Shown in pieces: positions 1 to 8,662 of a DNA stretch of 32,198 nt. This DNA comes from Bacteroidales bacterium (GTDB taxonomy: Bacteria > Bacteroidota > Bacteroidia > Bacteroidales > JAIOZK01). Where the stretch lies: positions 1 through 32,198 of the forward strand of contig JAIPBS010000044.1 of the NCBI GenBank assembly GCA_021738625.1, given 5' to 3'. Each line of letters opens with the position of its first letter. Positions within the stretch are counted from its first letter, which is position 1. The position numbers and the translations under genes are program-made. The notes beneath the pieces were generated by a model that had not been told where the DNA came from, did not search any database, and saw only the letters and a program-made list of their open reading frames with translations.

Positions 1-1
1 G

Positions 2-301
2 TGCGAAGGTATCAGCGATACGGTTTACATCATGAGCACCGTTGGCGTGGACGAAGTCTTCACCAACAGCTCGGTAAGCGTATATCCGAACCCGGCACAG
101 GACCTGGTGAACATCGAATCAACCTTCGACATCAGCAAGCTAACGGTTATGAATTATGTTGGTCAGACCGTGGCCGAACTGAAAAAAGTTGAAGCAGCTG
201 TAGTGAGACTGAATACTGCTTCTTATGAAGACGGTGTTTACTTCATCAAGGTTGAAACAACCGAAGGCATCATTACCAAGAAGATCACGATTGCACGCTA
301 G
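2..301 (+). CDS. T9SS-secreted protein, C-terminal end only (type A sorting domain)
   Basis: The frame is open from the window edge, so only the last 99 residues are visible. They end in a type IX secretion type A sorting domain: a YPNPAQD block, a middle VMNYVGQ strand, and GVYFIKV followed by ITKKITIAR at the terminus. In this family the domain routes the protein across the outer membrane through the Por/T9SS machinery and is removed at the surface. The last 76 residues are about 71% identical to the end of the giant protein encoded next, and the similarity continues upstream (CEGISDTV here, CQGVSDTV there). This suggests tandem paralogues that share at least their last modules. The function of the missing part cannot be judged. 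Confidence 0.93.
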   Translation, partial: CEGISDTVYIMSTVGVDEVFTNSSVSVYPNPAQDLVNIESTFDISKLTVMNYVGQTVAELKKVEAAVVRLNTASYEDGVYFIKVETTEGIITKKITIAR

Positions 302-322
302 CAATCCGAATCCATAAAACTC

Positions 323-356
323 AAAACCCCTTCTGTTTTCGGGAGGGGTTTTTTTT
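323..356 (+). terminator. Rho-independent terminator of the upstream T9SS gene
   Basis: A 9-bp stem, AAAACCCCT pairing with AGGGGTTTT, encloses a 12-nt loop and runs into eight further T residues. It lies 21 nt after the stop codon. Confidence 0.85.
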
Positions 357-904
357 ATGCTGGATGCCGGATGGCGGAAATTTTTCTGTCAACTCTTAGC
401 ATAATTGATCCGGTTACCATAATGTGATCCCTCCGGAATCATTTATTTTGCAGACCGTTGACGTTTTTAGCAGTGCAAAATGAACACAGCCAAATTTCAA
501 ATTTCCATTTTCAAATTTCAGGAAGACCCCTATACCTTTATAACCTTATACCCATATAATTTTTCCTTGCAGAGCAATTCGGCCAGTAAAGAACCTGGCA
601 CCTTGTTTGGAAGTATCCCAGTCTTCTTATCTGATATAAGCCATGATAAATATAATTTATAAAATGATTGACATTTCATACCGGAGTGCATAAGAGGATT
701 ATTATGACATAGAAATAGAATTTTTTTATTTTTGAATGCAACTATTTTTGCATTACTTTTGTCTCTCAGTAAAATAGGATAGATCAGATATGGTATCTGT
801 AATCTTTATTGGTAAACTTCCCCATCCGGCATTTCGGAGATTCTACTACACCAAAATTGGTAAAAATGCAACTAGCTTAATTTATTAATCAAAATCAATT
901 TTTC
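357..904. other. Long intergenic region with no credible gene
   Basis: This AT-rich stretch separates the two T9SS genes. Overlapping short copies of CAAATTTC occur around 491-519. A 60-codon open frame at 480-662 has low-complexity composition and no recognisable family, so it was not called. The only supported element is the promoter of the giant gene at 732-761, which leaves an unusually long leader of about 135 nt with no strong hairpin that I could see. Confidence 0.5.
732..761 (+). promoter_or_regulatory. Bacteroidota-type promoter for the giant T9SS gene
   Basis: TTG at 732-734, a 19-nt spacer, then TACTTTTG at 754-761. This matches the phylum consensus TTG-N(19-21)-TAnnTTTG. Predicted initiation is near 768. 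A second -7-like TATTTTTG sits at 743-750 but has no matching TTG. Confidence 0.6.
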
Positions 905-3900
905 ATGAAAAAACTTACAGTTTTCGCGATAATGTTCATGGCGGTTCTGTCATTTTCATTATTGCATGCGCAAGAGCGTATAAGCGTTAAAGGGCCCGGA
1001 GCGAAATACACCTCCATGCCACGTGCTTATCACACCTTGTATGAGCAATTGGATGCAGCCGCAGTTGGCAGGGCATCACAGGATTTCTCTGCTTCTTTCC
1101 CAACATACAGTTGTCAGGGTGCTGACGATTTCGTAGTAGGTACAGGAGAGATCTGGGAAATCGAACATATTTATGCTATGGGAAGCAATTCAGGCACAGC
1201 CATGGACATGGTCAATGTGTACTTCTACAATGATGTCGGAGGCATGCCTGATGCAACGGCTTTCCAAACATACACCGATATCGCATGTACGGATATTGGA
1301 GGCAATCTAGATATCGATTTGCCCACACCCTTGCAACTGGAGGGTGGCACGTATTGGGTATCGGTGCAGGTTTCCAGCGATTACTCATCCTATGGTCAGT
1401 GGTTCTGGTCCTGCAACAACACCATCGAAAACAGCCAGGCCGAATGGAGAAATCCTGGCAATGGCTTTGGAACAGGCGCCACTACCTGGACAGATTTGAC
1501 AACCATCTGGGGCGATCCCTACGATCTCACATTTGCCCTCTTTGGAGAAGCCTATGTTGAAATAGGTGATGGAACAGGCTACGGCAGTTATCCTGCATAT
1601 TACAGCACATGGTCTAATTATTGGCACAACTGCCATACCCAGGTGCTTTACCTGGCCTCTGAGATTGGCGGCCCCAAAATGATCACCGAACTCGCGTGGG
1701 AATTCGAACGCATTGCCACCCCGGATAACTGGTTGGAAAATGTGGTCATTAAAATTTTACCGACCTCAGATAATGAGCTTGTAACGGGTGGTTATTATGA
1801 TATGTCCGGTGCAACAACGGTTTATTCCAATGCCTATTACGTTCCGGCTACCAGTACGGGATGGCATACGCCCATTGATATTACCGATTTCCCTTATAGC
1901 GGAGCGAATAACCTTATCATTGATATCCTTTGGGGTGATAACGGATATTATGAGTATCCTTATTACAGAACATACAAAACCTATGGTAGTGGAACAAGAT
2001 TATTGCTTGGGTATGCCGATAGTGAAACCCCGCCTAATTATGACAATTCTTCTTACTACTATGACAACATCCGCATGTATTTCGAACCTTTCGATCCTCC
2101 GGGTGACCTGGAAGGATATGTGTTTAACTATAACAATACACCCATGCCGGGTTCGGTAGTGTATGCAGTTGACTTTCCGCAATTCAGGGATACTGCCGAC
2201 AATACGGGTTATTACTTTATTAATGATCTGTATTCAGGTGACCAGCCTGTTAAAGCCTTCAGGCCTGGCTATTATCCCGACAGTGCCATGGTTATGATCC
2301 CTGCAGGGGGGATTACCCAGCATGATTTTATACTCACACAGCCCGAAATGTATATCAATCCGCTTTCGTTGGATGTAATCGTTAATCCGAATGAATATTA
2401 TGAAACAAATCTGAATATTCTGAACAACGGCAACGGTCCACTGGAGTGGATGGCTGAGATCACCTATAACGCACCAACCGGCCCGCAACGCGCCTATTGC
2501 GCTGCCAGCGGCGGTTGCGATGAATATATCTCAAATGTAACGATTGGAGATATTAACAACAGTTCGGGTTGCACTGGCTATGGTGACTATACCGACCAGA
2601 TGACCAATGTGGAGCCGGGCGAAAGCTATGATATCACGATCACAAACGGAAATCCGATTTGGACTGCCGACCAGTGCGGGATCTGGGTGGATTGGAACCA
2701 GAATGAGGACTTCTATGATGATCCTCCCATCACTGTGAACGGCAGCCCTGGTGTCGGCCCTTACACGGCAACCATTACGGTGCCTGAAGACGCTCTTTCC
2801 GGGCCTACCCGCCTCAGGACAAGGATCGTCTATGCAAGCACACCTGATCCTTGCGGAACATCTTCATATGGTGAAGCTGAGGATTATACATTGGTTGTCG
2901 GCGGCGCACCGGGCGGATGGCTGTCTCTTGATACCTACGAGGGAATAGTTCCTCCTTTTGGCGGCAACTTCTCTGTTGGAACCAATTTCGATGCAACCGG
3001 CTTTGAATCGGGAACCACCGTTTATGCCACCATCACTTTCTATTCCTTTCCCGATGTTGGCACCATTAATATACCCGTTTCCATGACCGTTCAGGGAGCC
3101 GCCCTCGGATCCGTATCCGACCTTGAGGTTGACCTGACCAATATGGTGACCGGTGAAGTGGAAATGTCGTGGACAGGCATTAACGCCAGATCATTCCTGC
3201 ATTATCAAATAAGAAGGAATGGTTTTAATACCGCTACAACCGGAAACACCTATTATACGGACTATTTACCCGAATATGGTGAATATTGCTATACGGTTCA
3301 TGCTGTTTATGATGAAGGCAACTCTGCCCCGGCAGGTCCTGAATGTGTTGAATGGTTTATTCCGACCATATCCGTTGATCCGCTTGCACTTTCTGCAACA
3401 GTTTGGGAAGGCGGAATGGTTGAAGTTACCGGCCTGACGATTGAAAATACCGGAATACAAGGCAGTGTGCTTCAGTATACATTTGCATACGATCCTGCAG
3501 ATGGCTTTATTTATGATGTAATTCCTGAAAATGGTTATCTGAATGCCGGGCAGGCACAGGACGTTCGTGTTGTTTACAATGCCGAAGGGTATACACCCGG
3601 TACTTATACCCAGGAACTGGATATCGAATCCAACGATCCGCTTAATGCAACCGTAACCGTCGACAACACCATGACGGTTATTCAACCTGCAGCCTTTGCC
3701 GGTCGTGTAACAGATGGCAATACTACCTTACCTCTTAAAGGCGTTTCCGTGTCAACCGGAGATTATCAGGCCATGACCAATAACAATGGTGAATATATGC
3801 TTTATGTGAACGCGGGCACCTATGACCTGATGTTTGAAAAACCGGGCTATCAGCCGGTAACCGCTTTCGGACGCACGGCAACAACCGGTAACACAACCAC

Positions 3901-6900
3901 TGTTGATACGGTTATGTTCGAGATGGCTTATCCGCCTCAGTTCGTGACTGCCACGGTGAACGATGATGACACTGAATGTCTTGTTGAATGGGGCGACCCG
4001 GCAGGTCCTTATGAGGTTGTTTATGATGATGGCACGGCAGAAAATATGTTTGTATGGAGCCAGGCCAGGAGCATGAACGCAGTTAAATTCACTCCCGCAG
4101 GATATCCCTGTGCCGTAACAGGTGGTCGCATTTATATTGGTGATGGCTTCTTCCCGCAGGGAGGCGACCTTCTTGGAACAAACTTTGGCGTGGCTGTTTT
4201 TGACGATGATGGTACAAACGGCATGCCCGGTACCATGCTCGATTCGGCTGCCGTTGTGGTAGAGAATTTCGGATGGGTTGAATTTGATAACATCTTTGCT
4301 GCTTTTGAAGAAGGCGATTTCTATATTGCCATGATCCAGGGTGGAGCACCACCAAATACCGCCGGCATCGGTGTTGACGAGGAAGTTCCCGTTGCATACA
4401 GGAGCTATAGCAAACCCGTTGATGGCGACTGGATGGTTTCTACCTTCCAGGATTTCATGATGAGAGCTTTGGTTGACGGACCTGTTGGTACAACAGTTGC
4501 TGAAAACACCAGCAATATGGTATATCCACCCAAACCCGTGAGATCAGATCTGGGCATTGCTTTGCACATGCCGATCGGATTGCCGGGTGGTAAAGAAATG
4601 GAAGCAACCTACAAACCATATAAGGGCGACCTCAACGCACGCGGCGTTGAAAAATACCGCCTGATCCGTTATGCGAACTTCGATCCCAATGATCCCGAAG
4701 ACATGGGCGACGCATCCACCCTTTCCAGCAACCTGGAGGTGAATGAATACAACGATGCAGCCTTTGGCGGATTGGCCATGGGATGGTATAAATATGGTGT
4801 ATCAGCCAATTTTACCAATGGTGATTGGTCCGATACCGCCATCTCCAATATCGTGGGGCACCTGATGGACTATGATGTTACATTTTATGTCAGCACAACG
4901 GATGGCGAAAGTCCCGAAGGTGCAGAGATCACCTTCTCAGGATATGAATGGCCCTACGAAGTTTATACGGCGACTGTGCCGGCCAGCGGTGAAGTAACCA
5001 TTGAAAGCGTCTGGAGAGGCGAATACTTCCTGGATGTTTATCTGCTTGGTTATTTTAGGTATGAACAGGACAACAACTTCATCTTTCAGGATGAAGACAT
5101 TTTTGTTGTGCTGGCAGAGAAAACCTACCCGCCGAGAAACCTGTGGGTTGACCCGCTTACATCAATTGCATACTGGAACGGACCGTTCGTGCCCCCTGTT
5201 TTCCTCTCGGAAGATTTCGAAGACGGAACCATGCCCAATGGATGGACCACCACTTCGGAGGGAGATAGCGAATGGTATGTTACACAGAATGGCAGTTCAC
5301 AATACTTCAACATTCCTTCCCATACCTGGTATGCCGTATGTAATGATGACGCACCGGGTTCAGGAAACAACGGATGTTGCGATTACCTGATCACTCCCGT
5401 ACTCGACCTGAGAGATTATAATGATTATATCCTGAGGTTCCAGAGCTTCTATAATGGTGGCTACGGACAACTGGCATATGTTGAAATTTCCACTAATGGT
5501 GAAGATTTCTTCCAGGTTCAGCAAATGGCTACCAGTAATAGCTGGGAGGATGTTATTATTGATCTTTCCGCTTTCTGCGGCAACGACGCATGGGCCTATA
5601 CCTGGTTGGCATTCCACGCGGATGACAACGGTGCATGGGCTACCGGCTGGGCAGTGGACGATGTAACAATTGCTTCGGCAGCCGCCAATGGCGGAACAGA
5701 TGAACTGGAAGGTTACCAGGTGTTCCTGGATGGCGCTTATGTGGCTTCCACACCCGATTCCACCTATCAGTATGTTTACCTGATTTACAATACGGTTTAC
5801 ACAGCCGGTGTTGCAGCTAAATATTCATCAGGACTTTCGGATATGATCACCTATACGTTCAGGTCGGAATATTTAATTCCGCCCAGAAATCTTGAAGGTG
5901 AGAATATCGATCATTCAGCATACCTGACCTGGGAAGCTCCTGTAATTCCTGCTACGTATAGCGTGCCTCCAATCGGAGATTACGAGAAGAACATGGCATC
6001 ACATTCATTGACTGTATCTCCTGTTCACCAACCGGTTGAAATTGAACCGGTATACCTCGACCTGCCTGGCAGGGAACAGGGTCCCATCGCATGGGCGGAT
6101 GACGTGATGAATGACCAGTGGTTCAGCATCAACGTTGAAACCTATGAGGTGGTTAACATCGCTTCGGCTGCTTTCTCAGCCTTCACAGGTGATTTTGGTG
6201 TGGATGATGATCAAAGTATGTATGTTGTGAACTATCAGGGCGCCGGCAACGAAACCCTCTTGCTTGTTGATGTTGAAACAGCTCAGGCCACCACCATAGG
6301 ATCAATCAATTGTCCAATCTCAGGTTCGGGTGGTATCTGGACCGGTTTCGCATGTGATAAGGAAACAGGTGTGATGTATGCCATGGCAACCGATATAGCA
6401 CAATCGCTGCTTTGTACCGTAAATCTCGGTACCGGTGAGGTAACCGAGATCGGCTCAACAACAACCGCTCCCGGTTTGATTGAGATTGCATTCAATACCA
6501 TGACCAATGTTATGTTTGGTTGGGATATTGTTAATGATAAATGTTATACCATTAACATTACAAGCGGTGAAGCAACCGAATTGGGTGATCTTGGCTATGA
6601 CGCCAATTACGCCCAGGGTGGTAGCTGGAATCCTAACGATCAGGAAGTTTATCTGGCTTCTTATTCTACGGCAGCCGAATTGCGCATCCTCGACCAGGCA
6701 ACCGGCGGCACACAGGTGCTGACCAGTCTCGCCGGCGAAACCGGTGCATTTGGATTCCCAGGCGCTGTTGGAAACGGCGGTGGCCAAATCCCCGACAACT
6801 TGCTGAGTTATAACATCTACAGGGATGGCGCCATGATCGACAATGTGGACAGGGAGATCCTTGAATATTACGACTTTAACCTGCCTCCGGGAATTTATGA

Positions 6901-8584
6901 GTATTCTATCACTGCGGTTTATGACCTGCAACCCTACGGGCTGCCTGGTGAAACCGCTGAAAGCATGCATGAAGGTCCCATCGATCTGCAGATTAGCTTC
7001 GGTTATCCTTTGCCTTTCCTTGAAGAATGGACATTTGGTAACTTCGAGGCCAATGAGTGGATGCATGAATGCGACAACTGGTGGATCAATGCCAATCAGG
7101 GCAATCCGGCTCCTTCAGCCGAATTTACCTGGGACGATATCCTCGAAGAGTATCGTTGCATGATCATGACTTATCCATTACTGGGTACTGATATCATTGA
7201 TGGCGACATCATGTTTGAATTCGATATCAAGCTGGATGACAGAGAAGAAACGGAAACCGAATTCCTTACTGTTCAGCTTTGGGAAAATGGTAACTGGCAC
7301 GAAATTGCACAGTTCACCAATGCCGGTGATATGGATTGGACAGGCAAGATGTACAAGATCTCCGATTATGCAAAAGGCAATGACTTTATGATCGCTTTTG
7401 TGGCAAACGGTGAAAGTACTGACAATATCTTTGGTTGGTTTATCGACAATGTACATGTTTATCAACAATGTGCAGGTCCAATCAATATTGAGGCCATCTA
7501 TGATCCCAATGACAATCCTGTAGAGATACACTGGATACCTCCATATAGCAACTATACGGAATGGCTCAGCTACAATGACGGAAGCTTTGAAAATGCACTG
7601 GCATCCACCAACGGTGGCGCAGGTCTGGCTCAGTTGTTCACTCCTCCGGATTATCCTGCAACAGTAGTCAAGGTACGTTACTGGAATAGCGACTATCTGG
7701 CTTACGATCAACAGAATGAAATTTATATCCTGACCGGCGATGGCGCGACCATCCTTGGCGGACCTTATTATGTTAATAATGGACCTGCTGCCGACTGGGT
7801 AGAAATCGACGTTGATCCGGTAACCATCACCGAGGGCTCATTCATGGTAGCAACCATGAACACCGATCCCGATGGACCATTCGTAGGCGTTGACGATAGC
7901 TTCTACAACGGAACACTGTACTTCGGTACCATCGGCGACTGGGTTGAGTTGAGCGAACTGGGTCAGTACTTCTATGTTGGTTCACACGAAGCGCTTGTTG
8001 AAATGGAACTCGGAGAAAATGTAGTTCTTAATTCTTCAGCTTCAGCTCCCAACACCAACGGCAGCTCAATGAAAGAATCCGATCTGGCTGTTAGCGGAAC
8101 CTTTGGTAAATCACCCAGACCAATGGATGCCAGTCGCGACCTGCTTGGCTTCGACATTTACAGAAGCAAAAATGGTAGCGACTACATCAAGCTCAATGAT
8201 GATCTATGGCCTGAATCACCATACATTGACATCGTTGAAAGCGGCGGCCTCTATAATTACTATGTGGTAGCTGTGTTCGATCAGTGTCAGGGAGTTTCCG
8301 ATACGGTTGAAGCCGAACTTTTTGTCGGCATTCATGAGCAATTCACCGATCAGTCGATAACCGTTTACCCGAATCCCGCACAGGATTTCGTGAACGTTGA
8401 ATCCAGCTTCGACATCCGCAAGATCACCGTGATGAATTATGTTGGTCAGGTTGTTGATCGCATGAAAGAAGTTGAATCGGCCATTGTGAAGCTGAATGCC
8501 ACCAATTGGGAAGAAGGCGTTTACTTCATTAAGGTTGAAACTACCGAAGGTGTGATCACCAAGAAGATCACAATAACCCGTTAA
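905..8584 (+). CDS. Giant multidomain T9SS-secreted surface protein (2559 aa)
   Basis: The protein starts with a signal peptide (residues 1-22, ending SLLHA|QE). Approximate modules in order: an ADDF-type beta-sandwich (73-216); a carboxypeptidase-regulatory-like fold (400-476); a GEVED domain (530-665, with WVDWNQNEDF and a closing YGEAEDYTLVV); a second regulatory-like fold (930-1009, FAGRVTDGN); a YDDGTAEN module (1036-1190); a choice-of-anchor-J/cleaved-adhesin-like domain (1433-1591, DFEDGTMPNGW to WAVDDVTI); a WD/propeller-like segment (1729-1956); a second anchor-J-like domain (2037-2188); a second YDDGTAEN-like module (2216-2366, YNDGSFEN); and a type A sorting domain (2486-2559). No protease or glycosidase catalytic signature was recognised. 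An adhesin or matrix role is inferred from the domain types only. It is transcribed alone, between its own promoter and terminator. Confidence 0.95.
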   Translation: MKKLTVFAIMFMAVLSFSLLHAQERISVKGPGAKYTSMPRAYHTLYEQLDAAAVGRASQDFSASFPTYSCQGADDFVVGTGEIWEIEHIYAMGSNSGTAMDMVNVYFYNDVGGMPDATAFQTYTDIACTDIGGNLDIDLPTPLQLEGGTYWVSVQVSSDYSSYGQWFWSCNNTIENSQAEWRNPGNGFGTGATTWTDLTTIWGDPYDLTFALFGEAYVEIGDGTGYGSYPAYYSTWSNYWHNCHTQVLYLASEIGGPKMITELAWEFERIATPDNWLENVVIKILPTSDNELVTGGYYDMSGATTVYSNAYYVPATSTGWHTPIDITDFPYSGANNLIIDILWGDNGYYEYPYYRTYKTYGSGTRLLLGYADSETPPNYDNSSYYYDNIRMYFEPFDPPGDLEGYVFNYNNTPMPGSVVYAVDFPQFRDTADNTGYYFINDLYSGDQPVKAFRPGYYPDSAMVMIPAGGITQHDFILTQPEMYINPLSLDVIVNPNEYYETNLNILNNGNGPLEWMAEITYNAPTGPQRAYCAASGGCDEYISNVTIGDINNSSGCTGYGDYTDQMTNVEPGESYDITITNGNPIWTADQCGIWVDWNQNEDFYDDPPITVNGSPGVGPYTATITVPEDALSGPTRLRTRIVYASTPDPCGTSSYGEAEDYTLVVGGAPGGWLSLDTYEGIVPPFGGNFSVGTNFDATGFESGTTVYATITFYSFPDVGTINIPVSMTVQGAALGSVSDLEVDLTNMVTGEVEMSWTGINARSFLHYQIRRNGFNTATTGNTYYTDYLPEYGEYCYTVHAVYDEGNSAPAGPECVEWFIPTISVDPLALSATVWEGGMVEVTGLTIENTGIQGSVLQYTFAYDPADGFIYDVIPENGYLNAGQAQDVRVVYNAEGYTPGTYTQELDIESNDPLNATVTVDNTMTVIQPAAFAGRVTDGNTTLPLKGVSVSTGDYQAMTNNNGEYMLYVNAGTYDLMFEKPGYQPVTAFGRTATTGNTTTVDTVMFEMAYPPQFVTATVNDDDTECLVEWGDPAGPYEVVYDDGTAENMFVWSQARSMNAVKFTPAGYPCAVTGGRIYIGDGFFPQGGDLLGTNFGVAVFDDDGTNGMPGTMLDSAAVVVENFGWVEFDNIFAAFEEGDFYIAMIQGGAPPNTAGIGVDEEVPVAYRSYSKPVDGDWMVSTFQDFMMRALVDGPVGTTVAENTSNMVYPPKPVRSDLGIALHMPIGLPGGKEMEATYKPYKGDLNARGVEKYRLIRYANFDPNDPEDMGDASTLSSNLEVNEYNDAAFGGLAMGWYKYGVSANFTNGDWSDTAISNIVGHLMDYDVTFYVSTTDGESPEGAEITFSGYEWPYEVYTATVPASGEVTIESVWRGEYFLDVYLLGYFRYEQDNNFIFQDEDIFVVLAEKTYPPRNLWVDPLTSIAYWNGPFVPPVFLSEDFEDGTMPNGWTTTSEGDSEWYVTQNGSSQYFNIPSHTWYAVCNDDAPGSGNNGCCDYLITPVLDLRDYNDYILRFQSFYNGGYGQLAYVEISTNGEDFFQVQQMATSNSWEDVIIDLSAFCGNDAWAYTWLAFHADDNGAWATGWAVDDVTIASAAANGGTDELEGYQVFLDGAYVASTPDSTYQYVYLIYNTVYTAGVAAKYSSGLSDMITYTFRSEYLIPPRNLEGENIDHSAYLTWEAPVIPATYSVPPIGDYEKNMASHSLTVSPVHQPVEIEPVYLDLPGREQGPIAWADDVMNDQWFSINVETYEVVNIASAAFSAFTGDFGVDDDQSMYVVNYQGAGNETLLLVDVETAQATTIGSINCPISGSGGIWTGFACDKETGVMYAMATDIAQSLLCTVNLGTGEVTEIGSTTTAPGLIEIAFNTMTNVMFGWDIVNDKCYTINITSGEATELGDLGYDANYAQGGSWNPNDQEVYLASYSTAAELRILDQATGGTQVLTSLAGETGAFGFPGAVGNGGGQIPDNLLSYNIYRDGAMIDNVDREILEYYDFNLPPGIYEYSITAVYDLQPYGLPGETAESMHEGPIDLQISFGYPLPFLEEWTFGNFEANEWMHECDNWWINANQGNPAPSAEFTWDDILEEYRCMIMTYPLLGTDIIDGDIMFEFDIKLDDREETETEFLTVQLWENGNWHEIAQFTNAGDMDWTGKMYKISDYAKGNDFMIAFVANGESTDNIFGWFIDNVHVYQQCAGPINIEAIYDPNDNPVEIHWIPPYSNYTEWLSYNDGSFENALASTNGGAGLAQLFTPPDYPATVVKVRYWNSDYLAYDQQNEIYILTGDGATILGGPYYVNNGPAADWVEIDVDPVTITEGSFMVATMNTDPDGPFVGVDDSFYNGTLYFGTIGDWVELSELGQYFYVGSHEALVEMELGENVVLNSSASAPNTNGSSMKESDLAVSGTFGKSPRPMDASRDLLGFDIYRSKNGSDYIKLNDDLWPESPYIDIVESGGLYNYYVVAVFDQCQGVSDTVEAELFVGIHEQFTDQSITVYPNPAQDFVNVESSFDIRKITVMNYVGQVVDRMKEVESAIVKLNATNWEEGVYFIKVETTEGVITKKITITR

Positions 8585-8606
8585 GAACAGTATTTTATCA
8601 TTAAAT

Positions 8607-8647
8607 AAATCCCTTCTGCAATCATTTGCAGGAGGGATTTTTTATTT
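8607..8647 (+). terminator. Strong Rho-independent terminator of the giant gene
   Basis: A 15-bp stem (8607-8621 with 8626-8640; one T-G wobble) has a TCAT tetraloop and is followed by a T-rich run. The run merges directly into the -7 element of the next gene. Confidence 0.9.
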
Positions 8648-8650
8648 TTG
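8643..8650 (+). promoter_or_regulatory. -7 element for the ABC-F gene
   Basis: TATTTTTG ends 12 nt before the ATG and fits the TAnnTTTG consensus. The expected TTG about 19-21 nt further upstream would fall inside the terminator hairpin. The only TTG there (8626-8628) is at a short 14-nt spacing, so the full promoter is uncertain. Confidence 0.4.
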
Positions 8651-8662
8651 CAAAACAGAAAA

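Noticed and set aside
480..662. 60-codon plus-strand frame between the two T9SS genes
   Set aside because: It is built partly from overlapping CAAATTTC repeats, has no family resemblance, and lies in DNA with no promoter upstream of it.
6455..7066. 203-codon minus-strand frame inside the giant gene
   Set aside because: It is a shadow of the giant T9SS gene, with no promoter, no signal peptide and no recognisable domain.
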